Shown: positions 27,664 through 36,683, counted from the stretch's first letter. The stretch: DNA of 64,000 nucleotides from Bacteroidales bacterium (GCA_016288655.1 JAEEKX010000032.1:1-64000); one strand, 5' to 3'. Translations and numbers: made by a program. Notes: generated from the sequence alone by a model not told the origin.

Positions 27664-29007
27664 ATGAAAGTTAAAACTATCATGGCTAACCTGGAAGCCA
27701 AACATCCGGGAGAAAACGAGTACTTGCAGGCAGTTAGAGAAGTCCTGGAAACCATCGAGAAAGAGTACAACAAGCACCCCGAATTCGAGGCAGCTAAGAT
27801 CATCGAGCGTCTTGTGGAGCCCGATCGTATCTTCACTTTCCGTGTCACTTGGGTTGACGACAAGGGTGAGGTCCAGACCAACTTGGGCTACCGCGTGCAG
27901 TACAACGCCGCTCTCGGCGCATACAAAGGCGGTCTTCGTTTCCACCCTGCTGTGAACGTCTCCATGCTGAAGTTCTTAGGCTTCGAGCAGATCTTCAAGA
28001 ACAGCCTGACCAACCTGCCCCTCGGCGGTGGCAAGGGTGGTGCTGATTTCGATCCCACCGGCAAGAGCGACGCTGAAATCATGCGTTTCTGCCAGGCCTT
28101 CATGTATGAGTTGTGGCGCAACATCGGTCCCGACCAGGACAGCCCGGCCGGCGACGTGGGTGTGGGCGGTCGTGAGATCGGCTACCTCTATGGCGCTTAC
28201 AAGAAACTCGCCCGCGAGCACAGCACCGGTGCCCTCACCGGCAAGAGCTACGGCTGGGGTGGCTCCCTCATCCGTCCCGAAGCTACCGGTTTCGGCGCTA
28301 TCTACTATGTCGATCGCATGGTCCAGGAAAAAGGTGAGACCTTGAAGGGCAAGAAGATCGCCCTTTCCGGCTTCGGCAACGTGGCTTGGGGCGCTGCCAC
28401 CAAGGCTACCGAACTCGGCGCCAAGGTCGTCGCTATCTCCGGTCCCGATGGCGTGTGCGAACTGCCCAAGGGCATCGACAAAGAGATGATCGACTATATG
28501 CTCGTGATGCGCGACAGCCGTCGTAACAAGGTCGAGGATATGGCCACCAAGTTCCCCACCAAAGCCAAATTCACTGCAGGCAAGAAGGCTTGGAGCGTGA
28601 AGTGCGACATCGCCATGCCGTGCGCCTTCCAGAACGAAATGGCTGAGGAAGATGCAAAGCAACTGATCAAGAACGGCGTCAAATACGTCGCCGAGGTCTC
28701 CAACATGGGCTGCCAGCCCGGCGCTATCGCCGCCTTCCAGGAAAAGAAGATCCCCTTCGGCCCTGGTAAAGCCGTCAACGCTGGTGGCGTCGCCACCTCC
28801 GGCCTCGAGATCTGCCAGAACGCCGGTCACATCAACTGGACCGCTCCTGAAGTGGACGCTAAACTGCACAAGATCATGAACGACATCTATGACATGTGCG
28901 TTGAACACGGTAAGGAAGCCAAGGGCTACATCAACTACGTGAAGGGCGCCAACATCGCCGGCTTCATGCGCGTTGCCAAGGCCATGCTCGCTCAGGGCAT
29001 CATCTAA
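27664..29007 (+). CDS. gdhA: NADP-type glutamate dehydrogenase
   Basis: 447 residues from the ATG at 27664; an upstream in-frame TTG would add non-conserved residues. The hexameric Glu/Leu dehydrogenase signature 'LPLGGGKGGADFDP' follows 'YKGGLRFHPAVN', the catalytic Asp is in 'SPAGDVGVGGREIGYLYGAY', and the nucleotide loop is 'LSGFGNVAWGAA'. Length and motifs match the small hexameric class that assimilates ammonium into glutamate. The codon bias is the strongest in the window, consistent with high expression. It has its own promoter and a strong terminator. Confidence 0.97.
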   Translation: MKVKTIMANLEAKHPGENEYLQAVREVLETIEKEYNKHPEFEAAKIIERLVEPDRIFTFRVTWVDDKGEVQTNLGYRVQYNAALGAYKGGLRFHPAVNVSMLKFLGFEQIFKNSLTNLPLGGGKGGADFDPTGKSDAEIMRFCQAFMYELWRNIGPDQDSPAGDVGVGGREIGYLYGAYKKLAREHSTGALTGKSYGWGGSLIRPEATGFGAIYYVDRMVQEKGETLKGKKIALSGFGNVAWGAATKATELGAKVVAISGPDGVCELPKGIDKEMIDYMLVMRDSRRNKVEDMATKFPTKAKFTAGKKAWSVKCDIAMPCAFQNEMAEEDAKQLIKNGVKYVAEVSNMGCQPGAIAAFQEKKIPFGPGKAVNAGGVATSGLEICQNAGHINWTAPEVDAKLHKIMNDIYDMCVEHGKEAKGYINYVKGANIAGFMRVAKAMLAQGII

Positions 29008-29027
29008 TCGTTTCATTACGAATTCCC

Positions 29028-29058
29028 AGCCCCTCGGTTCCCCCGAGGGGCTTTTTTT
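29028..29058 (+). terminator. intrinsic terminator of gdhA
   Basis: Stem AGCCCCTCGG / CCGAGGGGCT with a 5-base loop, followed by seven T, 20 bp after the gdhA stop. Confidence 0.93.
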
Positions 29059-29504
29059 ATCCCGTCTGAGCGGCGGAGTCCTCAGGGCGGGGAGATGATC
29101 TTCAGGTTAATGTTCTACACTCTCCGTTTTCTTTTATCATTTTGGAAACAAAAACATAGTTGCTTCATATTTAATGCGATATCCATTGAGCGAAAAATAC
29201 GTGGCGCGATATTTGAGAGGAAAGCGTGCCCGTCTATCCGTTGCATTTGTAACTTGAATACAGCTTCTGATAAAAGGAAACTTCCCGAAAAACCGTGTCG
29301 CAAGTAGAATCATCGCGGAAAAAAAGATATAATAGCATCTTTGTGGATGAATGTATTATATTGATATAGAATAGGTTAAATAATAGTTTAGGAAAAACCT
29401 TGGGCCTGCCTTGTTCCAATTGAATATTTTTATTGTAAATTTGCGGGCGAAAAACAAGTCAATCGTCCCGTGCTTTTGCCGAGACCTCTTTTAAACACCT
29501 CATC
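29059..29504. other. 446-bp AT-rich intergenic region with one promoter
   Basis: No coding sequence is convincing here; the two short frames (29095-29307 plus, 29234-29419 minus) have no homologous features or start context. The only signal is the TAAATTTG promoter at 29436-29443 for the lipoprotein gene. A weaker AT-CTTTG string occurs near 29335. I see no hairpin-rich structured RNA. Confidence 0.6.
29436..29443 (+). promoter_or_regulatory. TAAATTTG promoter element for the lipoprotein gene
   Basis: TAAATTTG followed by GCGG, with a TTG at 29411-29413 giving 22 bp spacing, close to the Bacteroidetes -33/-7 arrangement. It lies 61 bp before the start codon. Confidence 0.7.
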
Positions 29505-30173
29505 ATGAAAAAAATAGTCCTTCCCATACTTTGTGCAATGACGCTGATTCTCTCCGCGTGCACCAACTTTTACCAAGTATATAGCGTCGCCGACGAGCAC
29601 AAGACGGCCACCGACGACCGCTCCATGCAGTTCCGCACTTCCGACTACCTCATCACGTATGACATGTGGGCGAACCGCGGAACCCTCTCCTTCGACTTGC
29701 GCAATCTCTCTGATCAGACTATGTATGTCTATCTGAATGAGTCGTTTATCGTGGATGAGGGGCATGCAGCCGACTTCCGTCAACTCCGTATTGTCGATCA
29801 CAGTCTGGCCTTTGCCGGCGAGGTGGTCGCCATTCCGGCGGGCGACTACCGCCATTTCACCTGTCCCGCCATCCGGCGCGACATCGTCGAACTATGCCAT
29901 GTGGATCTCTGCCCGTCGCCGCAGACCGTGCAGACCACCTCATTCACGCCCGAGACCTCCCCGGTGCACTTCGGCGTGAAACTGACCTATTCCATCGGTA
30001 CGGATCCCGCTCATAAGATGGTGAATAACAGTTTCTACGTCTATGAGATCGTCAACTATCACAAGCGCAATTTCGAGCAATGCCACGACGACACGCTGCG
30101 CATTTGTGATGAGATGGAGATCCTGCCGGTGCAGGACGTCCGCGCCCCCTACAAATTCTATATCGAATATTAA
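29505..30173 (+). CDS. putative lipoprotein of unknown function
   Basis: 222 residues. The signal peptide ends in a lipobox L16-S17-A18-C19, so Cys19 should be lipidated and the protein tethered to the envelope. The mature start 'TNFYQVYSVADEHKT' recurs in Bacteroidetes lipoproteins I have seen but carries no known function. The middle ('LSFDLRNLSDQTMYVYLNES') suggests a beta-sandwich. It is alone on its transcript between gdhA and the RNA ligase gene and has its own promoter. No function is assigned. Confidence 0.75.
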   Translation: MKKIVLPILCAMTLILSACTNFYQVYSVADEHKTATDDRSMQFRTSDYLITYDMWANRGTLSFDLRNLSDQTMYVYLNESFIVDEGHAADFRQLRIVDHSLAFAGEVVAIPAGDYRHFTCPAIRRDIVELCHVDLCPSPQTVQTTSFTPETSPVHFGVKLTYSIGTDPAHKMVNNSFYVYEIVNYHKRNFEQCHDDTLRICDEMEILPVQDVRAPYKFYIEY

Positions 30174-30324
30174 AATTTGGGAACCGCAGGGCGTAAAATG
30201 GTTCTAAAAAAAGGGAAATGACTGTGAAAGAATATTTCACTGTTAATATTTTACTATTGTAAGCGGTTGATTTTTAGATTTTAATTTAATTTTCAACATC
30301 GAGAAAATTTCTTTTCTTGCATCG

Positions 30325-30332
30325 TAATTTTG
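30325..30332 (+). promoter_or_regulatory. TAATTTTG promoter element for the RNA ligase gene
   Basis: TAATTTTG at 30 bp before the ATG at 30363; perfect TAnnTTTG match. It excludes the upstream in-frame TTG at 30330 as a start. Confidence 0.7.
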
Positions 30333-30362
30333 TGGTGTCATTTGAACAAACACACAAAACTA

Positions 30363-31409
30363 ATGCAAGACTCTATGGAACTGATCAACGACTTGCGGTA
30401 CGACCGGCTGCACGACATTCGAGACCACAAATTCATCCGCTGTGTGCGGGCGGTGATGAAGCCGGGAATGCGGTTCGTGGTGCAAGAGAAAGTGCGGGGC
30501 AAGCCGGCCTGCCTTTATTGTGACGGACGGCAGGTGGCACTGGGCGTGGACGGCTCGTGGTTGACGGGTGGGGGAGGCCTGTACAACTATGGCGAGATGC
30601 TCGACCGATACCGGCGGAGTCTGATGGGCCTATATACACATCTGCGGCATGTGTACGGACGGGTGGACTACCTTCTGGTATATGGGGAGATGTTCGGGGG
30701 CGACTACCCGCATCCCGAAGTGCTTCCCGATATGTCGAGCGTAACCCTGCGGCGCGGAGTGTACTATGCCCCGTCGCATGAGCTCTATGCCTTCGACATC
30801 TACACCGCGTTGGACGACGGCGGCCGCTACCTGTCGGTGTCCGTTTGCAACAACCTGCTGCACAATGCCGGTTTCTTCTATGCCCGCACCCTCTTCCAGG
30901 GGGCACTCGACGACTGCATGATGCACACGGATGCGTTCCCAACCCACATCCCCGAGTGGCTGGAACTGCCGCCGTTGAGGAACAACATCTGCGCGGGTAT
31001 CGTCGTGCGCCCAGAAACCCCGCTCTATCTTCCCGATGGGGACCGGGTGTTGCTGAAAAGTGAAAATGTCCGGTTCTGCAAGCGGATGTACGCACCCCGC
31101 TGCGCCATCAATCACCACCTGCAACTCGATCCGCTCACTCCGGAATGCGTGGACCTGATGGGGGAGATGGAAGCGATGGTGTCGCCCAAGCGTTTGGAAG
31201 GAGTGCTGCATCGGGAAAAGGAGTTGCGCATGCCCCGTGACGAAGGCAGGATCATCGCCCAACTGGGGCGGGATACCTTGGACGACTTTTTCCGGCGGTT
31301 CGGCTCCCGCTACGACGCCCTCGCCCCTGGCGAAAGGCATATCATCACCCGCCGCCTCAACCACGCCGCCACTATCCTCGTCCGCCGTGAACTCCGCGGC
31401 ATCTCCTGA
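30363..31409 (+). CDS. Rnl2-like RNA ligase family protein
   Basis: 348 residues from the ATG at 30363. Nucleotidyltransferase motifs can be followed: motif I KxxG with Lys43 in 'VVQEKVRGKPACLY', motif III 'LLVYGEMFGG' (Glu109), motif IIIa 'ELYAFDIYTA', motif IV 'AGIVVRPE' (211-218) and motif V 'VLLKSENVRFCKRM' (Lys232). About 105 residues of helical C-terminal domain follow, as in T4 Rnl2. In motif IV the usual metal-binding Glu (EGxV) is Ala211, so activity may be altered. No partner such as a kinase-phosphatase, RtcB or toxin gene is adjacent; it is monocistronic and converges on the AMP nucleosidase gene. RNA repair is the likely theme, not shown. Confidence 0.75.
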   Translation: MQDSMELINDLRYDRLHDIRDHKFIRCVRAVMKPGMRFVVQEKVRGKPACLYCDGRQVALGVDGSWLTGGGGLYNYGEMLDRYRRSLMGLYTHLRHVYGRVDYLLVYGEMFGGDYPHPEVLPDMSSVTLRRGVYYAPSHELYAFDIYTALDDGGRYLSVSVCNNLLHNAGFFYARTLFQGALDDCMMHTDAFPTHIPEWLELPPLRNNICAGIVVRPETPLYLPDGDRVLLKSENVRFCKRMYAPRCAINHHLQLDPLTPECVDLMGEMEAMVSPKRLEGVLHREKELRMPRDEGRIIAQLGRDTLDDFFRRFGSRYDALAPGERHIITRRLNHAATILVRRELRGIS

Positions 31410-31455
31410 CTCCTAACATCTGAAACCTGACACCTGCCCCCTGGAACCTAAACCC
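31410..31455. repeat. reiterated ACCTGA-type spacer between converging genes
   Basis: The 46-bp spacer is made of repeated words: CTGAAACCTGACACCTG, GGAACCTAAACCCT. No stem-loop terminator is present although the two genes converge. Confidence 0.5.
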
Positions 31456-32238
31456 TCACTCATAGTAGTCGAACCGCAAATGCTTGACCGTCAGACCTTT
31501 ATTGATCAACTGCTTCAACGAGTCAATGCCGATCTGCAGGTGTTGCAGGGCGAAGTTGGCCGTCACCTCCTTGTCGGACTTCTCCGTCTTGATGCCATCG
31601 GGGAGCATCGGCTGGTCGGAGACCAACAGCAGCGCACCCGTGGGAATGCGGTTGTAGAAGCCGACGGAGAAGAGGGTCGCTGTCTCCATATCGACGGCGG
31701 TGGTGCGGATCCGCCGCAGGTAGTCCTTGAACTCGTCGTCGTGTTCCCACACCCTGCGGTTGGTGGTATAGACCGTGCCGGTCCAGTACTCGCGGCCGTA
31801 GTCGCGGATGGTGGAGGAGATGGCTTTTTCCAGGTTGAAGGCGGGAAGTGCGGGAACTTCGGGCGGGAAGTAGTCGTTGGAAGTACCCTCGCCGCGGATG
31901 GCCGCGATGGGCAGAATCAACTCGCCCAGCCCGATGTAATCCTTCAGACTGCCCGTCTTCCCCAAGAACAGCACGGCCTTGGGCATCACCGCCGTGAGCA
32001 GGTCCATGATGGTGGCCGCCATCGGACTGCCCATCTGGAAGTTGATGATGGTGATGTTGTCCTTGGTGGCACTCTGCATCGGACGGTCCAGTCCGTGGAT
32101 CTCCGTGTTCATCAACTCGGCGAAGTGGGTGACATAGTCCTTGAAGTTGGTGAGAATGACGTATTGTCCGAACTCTTCTACTGGCACGCCGGTGTAGCGG
32201 GGGAGCCAGTTCTCTACGATTTCCTGTTTCGTTTTCAT
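31456..32238 (-). CDS. amn: AMP nucleosidase (short form)
   Basis: 260 residues, the short Bacteroidetes form without the extra N-terminal domain of the E. coli enzyme. The nucleoside-phosphorylase fold is seen from 'ITIINFQMGSPMAATIMDLL', 'AVLFLGKTGSLKDYIGLGEL', 'TTAVDMETATLFSVGF' (the family ME motif) and 'GALLLVSDQPMLPDG'. It splits AMP to adenine and ribose-5-phosphate. Last gene of the aqpZ-tsaB-usp-TPR-amn run; 12 bp after the TPR protein gene. Confidence 0.95.
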   Translation of the reverse strand: MKTKQEIVENWLPRYTGVPVEEFGQYVILTNFKDYVTHFAELMNTEIHGLDRPMQSATKDNITIINFQMGSPMAATIMDLLTAVMPKAVLFLGKTGSLKDYIGLGELILPIAAIRGEGTSNDYFPPEVPALPAFNLEKAISSTIRDYGREYWTGTVYTTNRRVWEHDDEFKDYLRRIRTTAVDMETATLFSVGFYNRIPTGALLLVSDQPMLPDGIKTEKSDKEVTANFALQHLQIGIDSLKQLINKGLTVKHLRFDYYE

Positions 32239-32250
32239 GGTTCGATGTTT

Positions 32251-34383
32251 TTAACGTTGATTGGTGCGTGCGGCCTGCATGATGGTGAGGTTGTTGCGTG
32301 TGCGGTCAAGGTCCTTCTCCTCGGTATAGAGTTCCAAAGCCCGTTCGAGCAGCGGGATGGCCTCGTCGAATCGTCCGACCGATGCGTAGGCGATGCCCAG
32401 GTTCTCGCACGCGCTGGCAAAGTCGGGATCGAGCTGGTGCGCCTTCTCCAAGTATTTGATCGACTGCTCCAGGGCAGCCCGTTTCTGTTTCACGCTGTTT
32501 TTCAGCGCTGTATTGTCAGGGTCGTCGCGGAGTTGCTGTTCGGCTTGTGCCAGTTGCACCGACGCCTCCTCGCCTGCCAGCCGGCCGAGGATGTTCAGCA
32601 GCTGCGGGGATTCGGGGTTGTCTTGCAGGGCCGCCCGCGCCATCGCGAGCGCCTCGTCGCGCTTGCCCTCCTCGAGCAAGCGGCTGGCCTCGCTTACCGA
32701 TGCCCCTTGCATGGAAGCCAGATTCGCCAGCGCGTCGGGATCGTCGGGCTTGCCTGTCAGCACGTTGCGGTAACAGTTGGCCGCCGCCACATAGTCCTTC
32801 TTGAGAAAATACATCTTCCCCAGCAGACTCCACGTGTCGGTGTCGGAACGCCCCAGCGCCAACGCGCGGGTGAGGTACTCCTCCGCCAACTTGAGGTATT
32901 TGGTCTTTTTCGTCTCTTCATACAACTTCAGATAACTGCCGCCCGCCGAAAGCGTGCACTTCATGCTCTCGCTCGAGGTCCTCACATCGGTGGTGAACAA
33001 GGTGACGTCGTTCTTCCATGCCAGGTTGCGGGCAGCCGTTTTCCCCAGATACAATACCCCAACCAAAGCCATCAACACAATCGCCACGGTCGGTGCCTTC
33101 TGAGGTTGTGCCACCTGGGGCGTTCGACGACCTTTCGCCTGCGGATGGAATATGCCACCATTCATCAGAAATTCCGACAATTTCTTGAATAACAGCGCTA
33201 GCACCAACGCGAACCCCAACAACGGCATGAAGACGAAACGCTCGTTCATGAAGGTCCCCACGTTGAAAAGCAAGTTGGAGGTGATGGAGAAGGTGATGAT
33301 GAAAAAGGCGATGGCAAACACGACCACCCCTTTCGTCCTGAATTTCCAGATGATATAGGCAATCAAACCAATGATGGCGAGGAGAATGAGCCAAACGATC
33401 GGATTGCCGAAGCTGGTGATCTCGATCTGGTTGGGATAGTAGTCGTGTGTGAGCGGGTGCGGGAAAAGCATCAACTTGAGGTAGATGCCCCACGTCAACA
33501 GTACCGTCGCAATCTCTGCCCCCTTGCCCACGTTGACAAACGGGTTGTTGAGCACCAGTGCGTTGTCGGTCGTTCCCATGAAGCCGCCGAGGGCATGGGT
33601 GCGTGCGACCAAGAAGAGGATGGAGGCCAACACCGCCGGAACCAAAGTCCAGACATAGTCGCTGACTCGCTTCTCCTGCGGGGCGAAGTAGAGACCTAAC
33701 GGAATGACAGCCAAGAAGGTGATGGCATTCTCCTTGGAGAACAGGCCGAACAGCATCGCTGCGAAAGCCAGCAGAAGCCACCACCAGCGGCGGTTCTCGA
33801 TGTAACGCAGCGAACAGTAAAGCGCCGCAACGGCTCCTAACATGCACATGATCTCGTCACGCCCCTTGATGTTGGCGACCGCCTCAGTATGTAGCGGATG
33901 CAACAGGAAAATCATTGTCGCCAAAAAAGGCAACGAAAGGTACCATTTGTCATTGTCGTATTGTGGAAAAATGCGTTGCAAGGTTATGAAAATCAACAGA
34001 CAGAGGGCTAAAAAGTAGAGCATGTTGATGCCGTGCTGGATGACGGGTAGCGCGCTGTTGGAAAAAAGCTCTTCGTTCTGCGATGCCCGATGAAGTCCGA
34101 CTTTGTCTTTGATGCCACCTCCAAATACTTGATACTCAAGCATGAAAGTGAGTTGCGAAAGCGGACGGTAACGGCCGCCGGCCACCAACTGGTCGCCTTC
34201 GCCGAAGTAGCCGGTGAAGGCATCCTTGGTCATGATTTTGCCGGCATCGCCTTGCAGGACGTAGTCGTTTTCAAAGATGATCATGCGGTCGTCGGAGGCG
34301 TAGTCCAACGTCAATGTGTCGCCGTAAGCCAATATGACGGCGAACATCAGTACAAGGTATCGGATTAGTTGCTTCTTATTCAT
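32251..34383 (-). CDS. TMTC-like polytopic membrane protein with C-terminal TPRs
   Basis: 710 residues. The first half is strongly hydrophobic, with ten or more predicted membrane helices (for example 'YFLALCLLIFITLQ', 'WWWLLLAFAAMLFGLFSKEN') and an Asp-Asp pair early in the first loop ('YASDDRMIIFEND'), as in GT-C glycosyltransferases of the TMTC/PMT type. The second half, from about residue 480, carries tetratricopeptide repeats ('LGRSDTDTWSLLGKMYFLKK', 'ACENLGIAYASVGRFDEAIP'). A lipid-linked-sugar-dependent protein glycosyltransferase is the likely role; Bacteroidetes do glycosylate secreted proteins. The substrate is unknown. It lies 9 bp after the usp gene. Confidence 0.75.
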   Translation of the reverse strand: MNKKQLIRYLVLMFAVILAYGDTLTLDYASDDRMIIFENDYVLQGDAGKIMTKDAFTGYFGEGDQLVAGGRYRPLSQLTFMLEYQVFGGGIKDKVGLHRASQNEELFSNSALPVIQHGINMLYFLALCLLIFITLQRIFPQYDNDKWYLSLPFLATMIFLLHPLHTEAVANIKGRDEIMCMLGAVAALYCSLRYIENRRWWWLLLAFAAMLFGLFSKENAITFLAVIPLGLYFAPQEKRVSDYVWTLVPAVLASILFLVARTHALGGFMGTTDNALVLNNPFVNVGKGAEIATVLLTWGIYLKLMLFPHPLTHDYYPNQIEITSFGNPIVWLILLAIIGLIAYIIWKFRTKGVVVFAIAFFIITFSITSNLLFNVGTFMNERFVFMPLLGFALVLALLFKKLSEFLMNGGIFHPQAKGRRTPQVAQPQKAPTVAIVLMALVGVLYLGKTAARNLAWKNDVTLFTTDVRTSSESMKCTLSAGGSYLKLYEETKKTKYLKLAEEYLTRALALGRSDTDTWSLLGKMYFLKKDYVAAANCYRNVLTGKPDDPDALANLASMQGASVSEASRLLEEGKRDEALAMARAALQDNPESPQLLNILGRLAGEEASVQLAQAEQQLRDDPDNTALKNSVKQKRAALEQSIKYLEKAHQLDPDFASACENLGIAYASVGRFDEAIPLLERALELYTEEKDLDRTRNNLTIMQAARTNQR

Positions 34384-34392
34384 GGTGTAAGT

Positions 34393-35211
34393 CTATGTGC
34401 ATAAGACAAATAGGTCGTCTCGCTCGTTGATGCAGAGCACGGGCAGCCCCTCTTTGTTGCCGATGAGCGCCTGCTCGCGGGTGCCGAAGAGCAGGTCGAT
34501 AAGTGTTTTATGGGTGGTGGTCATAATGACTAAAACGGCGGCCTGGTACTCGTCGATGTGCTGCAGTGCGTAGGCATCCACATCGTCAACGGGTGGCTCG
34601 ATGCTGTGCAACGTGGGGGTGACTTCTATGTTTCCATAGAGTTTATCGATGAATTGGAGGATGTCGTCCATCTTCTCCACGGAGATCTTGTCGTGATAGT
34701 CGTTGTGCAGCACGTGGATGGCTGACTTGCCGAAGCGTTGGAAATACCCGGCCCACAGTGCCTTCTCTTTGGCGGGGCGGTTGACCTCCACGGGCAGCAT
34801 CACGTTCTGCCATCGTTCGTCGCGCGGGGAGTGCGGTCCCACGACCATCACGGGCAGCCGCGACGGCGCGATGAACTTGAGGGCGCGTCTCACGTTGAAA
34901 ACGCTGCCCTTGTCCACACCGATGACGAACATGATGTGGTTGCCGGTTTCCGCAAGTGCGTGGATTTCTGCAAGATGATAGGGCATATCATCTACATGGA
35001 TTTCCACTTTCCCGTGGTATTCGGCTATGATTTGGTCAAAGTCGGCACTGCGGGTGCGGACTTTCTGTTCTTTTTCAAAAGAAAACTGGGTACAGATGAG
35101 GAGGGAAGATTCGAAGAAGACGGCTAAGGAGGCGGCATGGCGCACGGCCGAGTTCCCGGCAGGGGAGAAGTCGGTGAGGGCGATGACGCGGGTGTTCTTC
35201 TTACGTTCCAT
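34393..35211 (-). CDS. universal stress protein family, tandem domain
   Basis: 272 residues. It opens 'RVIALTDFSPAGNSAVRHAA', a UspA-type nucleotide-binding-like beginning, and a second half-domain ends 'QAAVLVIMTTTHKTLIDLLF' and 'LPVLCINE'. The G-2x-G-9x-G(S/T) ATP signature is not clear, so ATP binding is uncertain. Its ATG overlaps the tsaB stop codon by one base (TAATG), so translation is probably coupled. Usual roles are stress and starvation survival. Confidence 0.82.
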   Translation of the reverse strand: MERKKNTRVIALTDFSPAGNSAVRHAASLAVFFESSLLICTQFSFEKEQKVRTRSADFDQIIAEYHGKVEIHVDDMPYHLAEIHALAETGNHIMFVIGVDKGSVFNVRRALKFIAPSRLPVMVVGPHSPRDERWQNVMLPVEVNRPAKEKALWAGYFQRFGKSAIHVLHNDYHDKISVEKMDDILQFIDKLYGNIEVTPTLHSIEPPVDDVDAYALQHIDEYQAAVLVIMTTTHKTLIDLLFGTREQALIGNKEGLPVLCINERDDLFVLCT

Positions 35212-35903
35212 TAGTGCAGGCCTTTCACGTTGGGCTTGGCGGCCACGTACTCCTTCCCATATTGCGGCTCGCAGTAGGCGACGTCTTCAAATTGTTGATT
35301 GTTAAACTTTTGCAGGGCGATTTCTCCCATGTTGCGGGCGGAGATGGGAGTGCTGTCGAAGTGGGAGTTGGAAGATGCGGAAAGCAGTTCGCGGCACTTC
35401 TCCATGCCGTTTCCGCAGAAGAGTACAGGGCCTTTTCCCAGGGTCTCGGCAAAGGTGCCTTCTTCCACGATGACGGCATCAAAGGGTTGGATTTCATGAA
35501 GTTGTTGGTCGTAAAGGGCAGTGAAGACCTCCATGCGTCGGGCGTCGAGCATGGGGCAGAGCAGGGTGTCGGGGGAGGGGAGTGCAGGACGGGCGCCGGC
35601 GGCGATGATCTGCAACGTCGGCACGGCGATGAGCGGAATATCAAGGGAATAACACAGCCCTTTGGCAGTGGACACACCGATGCGGAGTCCGGTGTAGGAA
35701 CCGGGACCCATGCTGACGGCCACGGCCTGGAGCTGGTCTGGGCGCACGCAGGCATCCTTCAGTGTCTCTTCGATGAAGGGAAGCAGGATCTTGGCATGGG
35801 AGCGTCCTTCCGCCGACTCGCGAAAAGCAACCTGCTCGGTGCCCTGGAAGAGGGCAACCGAGCAGATGTCTGTAGATGTGTCTATGCTGAGAATGTAGGG
35901 CAT
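35211..35903 (-). CDS. tsaB: tRNA t6A biosynthesis protein TsaB
   Basis: 230 residues from the ATG at 35903; the longer upstream frame overlaps aqpZ in shadow. It starts 'MPYILSIDTSTDICSVALF' and contains 'HAKILLPFIEETL', 'VSMGPGSYTGLRIGVSTAKG' and 'IAVPTLQIIAAG', the conserved ASKHA-fold motifs of TsaB. TsaB scaffolds TsaD in threonylcarbamoyl transfer to tRNA A37. Five bases separate it from the end of aqpZ and it overlaps usp by one base. tsaE lies 8 kb away. Confidence 0.96.
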   Translation of the reverse strand: MPYILSIDTSTDICSVALFQGTEQVAFRESAEGRSHAKILLPFIEETLKDACVRPDQLQAVAVSMGPGSYTGLRIGVSTAKGLCYSLDIPLIAVPTLQIIAAGARPALPSPDTLLCPMLDARRMEVFTALYDQQLHEIQPFDAVIVEEGTFAETLGKGPVLFCGNGMEKCRELLSASSNSHFDSTPISARNMGEIALQKFNNQQFEDVAYCEPQYGKEYVAAKPNVKGLH

Positions 35904-35908
35904 AGTGA

Positions 35909-36595
35909 TTATTCGGATTTCTTGCAGCATTCGCCGGAGATGGCTCTCCAAACGAAGGCGGCGAGGGCGGCACCAACCAGCGGAGCGACGATGAAGATCC
36001 AAAGGTCGGTCAGACCGTTGTTGGCGTTCATGTCGAAGACGGCCGGAGCGATGGAACGGGCCGGGTTGACGGAGGTGTTGGTGACCGGGATGGAGACCAG
36101 GTGGATGAGGGTGAGGGAGAGGCCGATGGCGATGCCGGCGAAGCCCGCGGGGGCTTTCTCGCTGGTGGCGCCGAAGATGACCATGAGGAAGATGAAGGTC
36201 ATCACGACTTCGCAGAGGACTGCCTGCCACATCTCATAGCCGGGTTGGACCGAGTTGACGGCCAAACCGTCGGCATGGCCGACGAGGGCGCACAGGATGG
36301 CGATGGCCAGAAAGGCGCCTAAAATTTGCGCGCACACATAGCCGAGCGCGTCTTTGCCGCTGATCTTCTTGTTGATCCACATGGCAAAGGTGATGGCCGG
36401 GTTGATGTGGCAACCGGAGATGGGTCCGATGGCATAGACCATCACCATCACGGAGAGACCGAAGGCGAGGGAGATGCCCGCCAGGCCGATGCCCCATCCG
36501 GCAATGGCTGCGCTGCCGCAGCCCATCAATACTAAAACACAGGTGCCGATAAGTTCGGCCAGATACTTTTTAGTGCTACAACATTGTTCGCTCAT
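35909..36595 (-). CDS. aqpZ: aquaporin Z-type water channel
   Basis: 228 residues, six membrane helices and two half-helices. Both NPA boxes are intact at 65-67 ('HINPAIT') and 177-179 ('SVNPARS'). The aromatic/arginine filter residues Phe45, His165, Thr174 and Arg180 match AqpZ, pointing to water rather than glycerol. First gene of the minus-strand operon through amn, with its own promoter 41 bp upstream. Confidence 0.95.
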   Translation of the reverse strand: MSEQCCSTKKYLAELIGTCVLVLMGCGSAAIAGWGIGLAGISLAFGLSVMVMVYAIGPISGCHINPAITFAMWINKKISGKDALGYVCAQILGAFLAIAILCALVGHADGLAVNSVQPGYEMWQAVLCEVVMTFIFLMVIFGATSEKAPAGFAGIAIGLSLTLIHLVSIPVTNTSVNPARSIAPAVFDMNANNGLTDLWIFIVAPLVGAALAAFVWRAISGECCKKSE

Positions 36596-36635
36596 AACAT
36601 TGATTTTTAAGTTGATAAATTTTTTTACTTATCTG

Positions 36636-36643
36636 CAAAAATA
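36636..36643 (-). promoter_or_regulatory. TATTTTTG promoter element for the aqpZ operon
   Basis: Minus-strand TATTTTTG followed by GCA (plus strand CAAAAATA), 40 bp before the aqpZ ATG. Confidence 0.7.
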
Positions 36644-36683
36644 CGCTTTTTCACATGCAAAAGGGCGTGCCTTTAACTTTTTT

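Noticed and set aside
29095..29307. 70-codon plus-strand frame in the gdhA-lipoprotein spacer
   Set aside because: No promoter, unusual codon use for this genome and no recognisable motif; most likely non-coding.
30330..30362. Upstream TTG start of the RNA ligase
   Set aside because: It overlaps the TAATTTTG promoter element at 30325-30332, so it would not be in the transcript.
35904..36230. 109-codon N-terminal extension of the tsaB frame
   Set aside because: Lies inside aqpZ in another frame; TsaB homology starts at the ATG at 35903.
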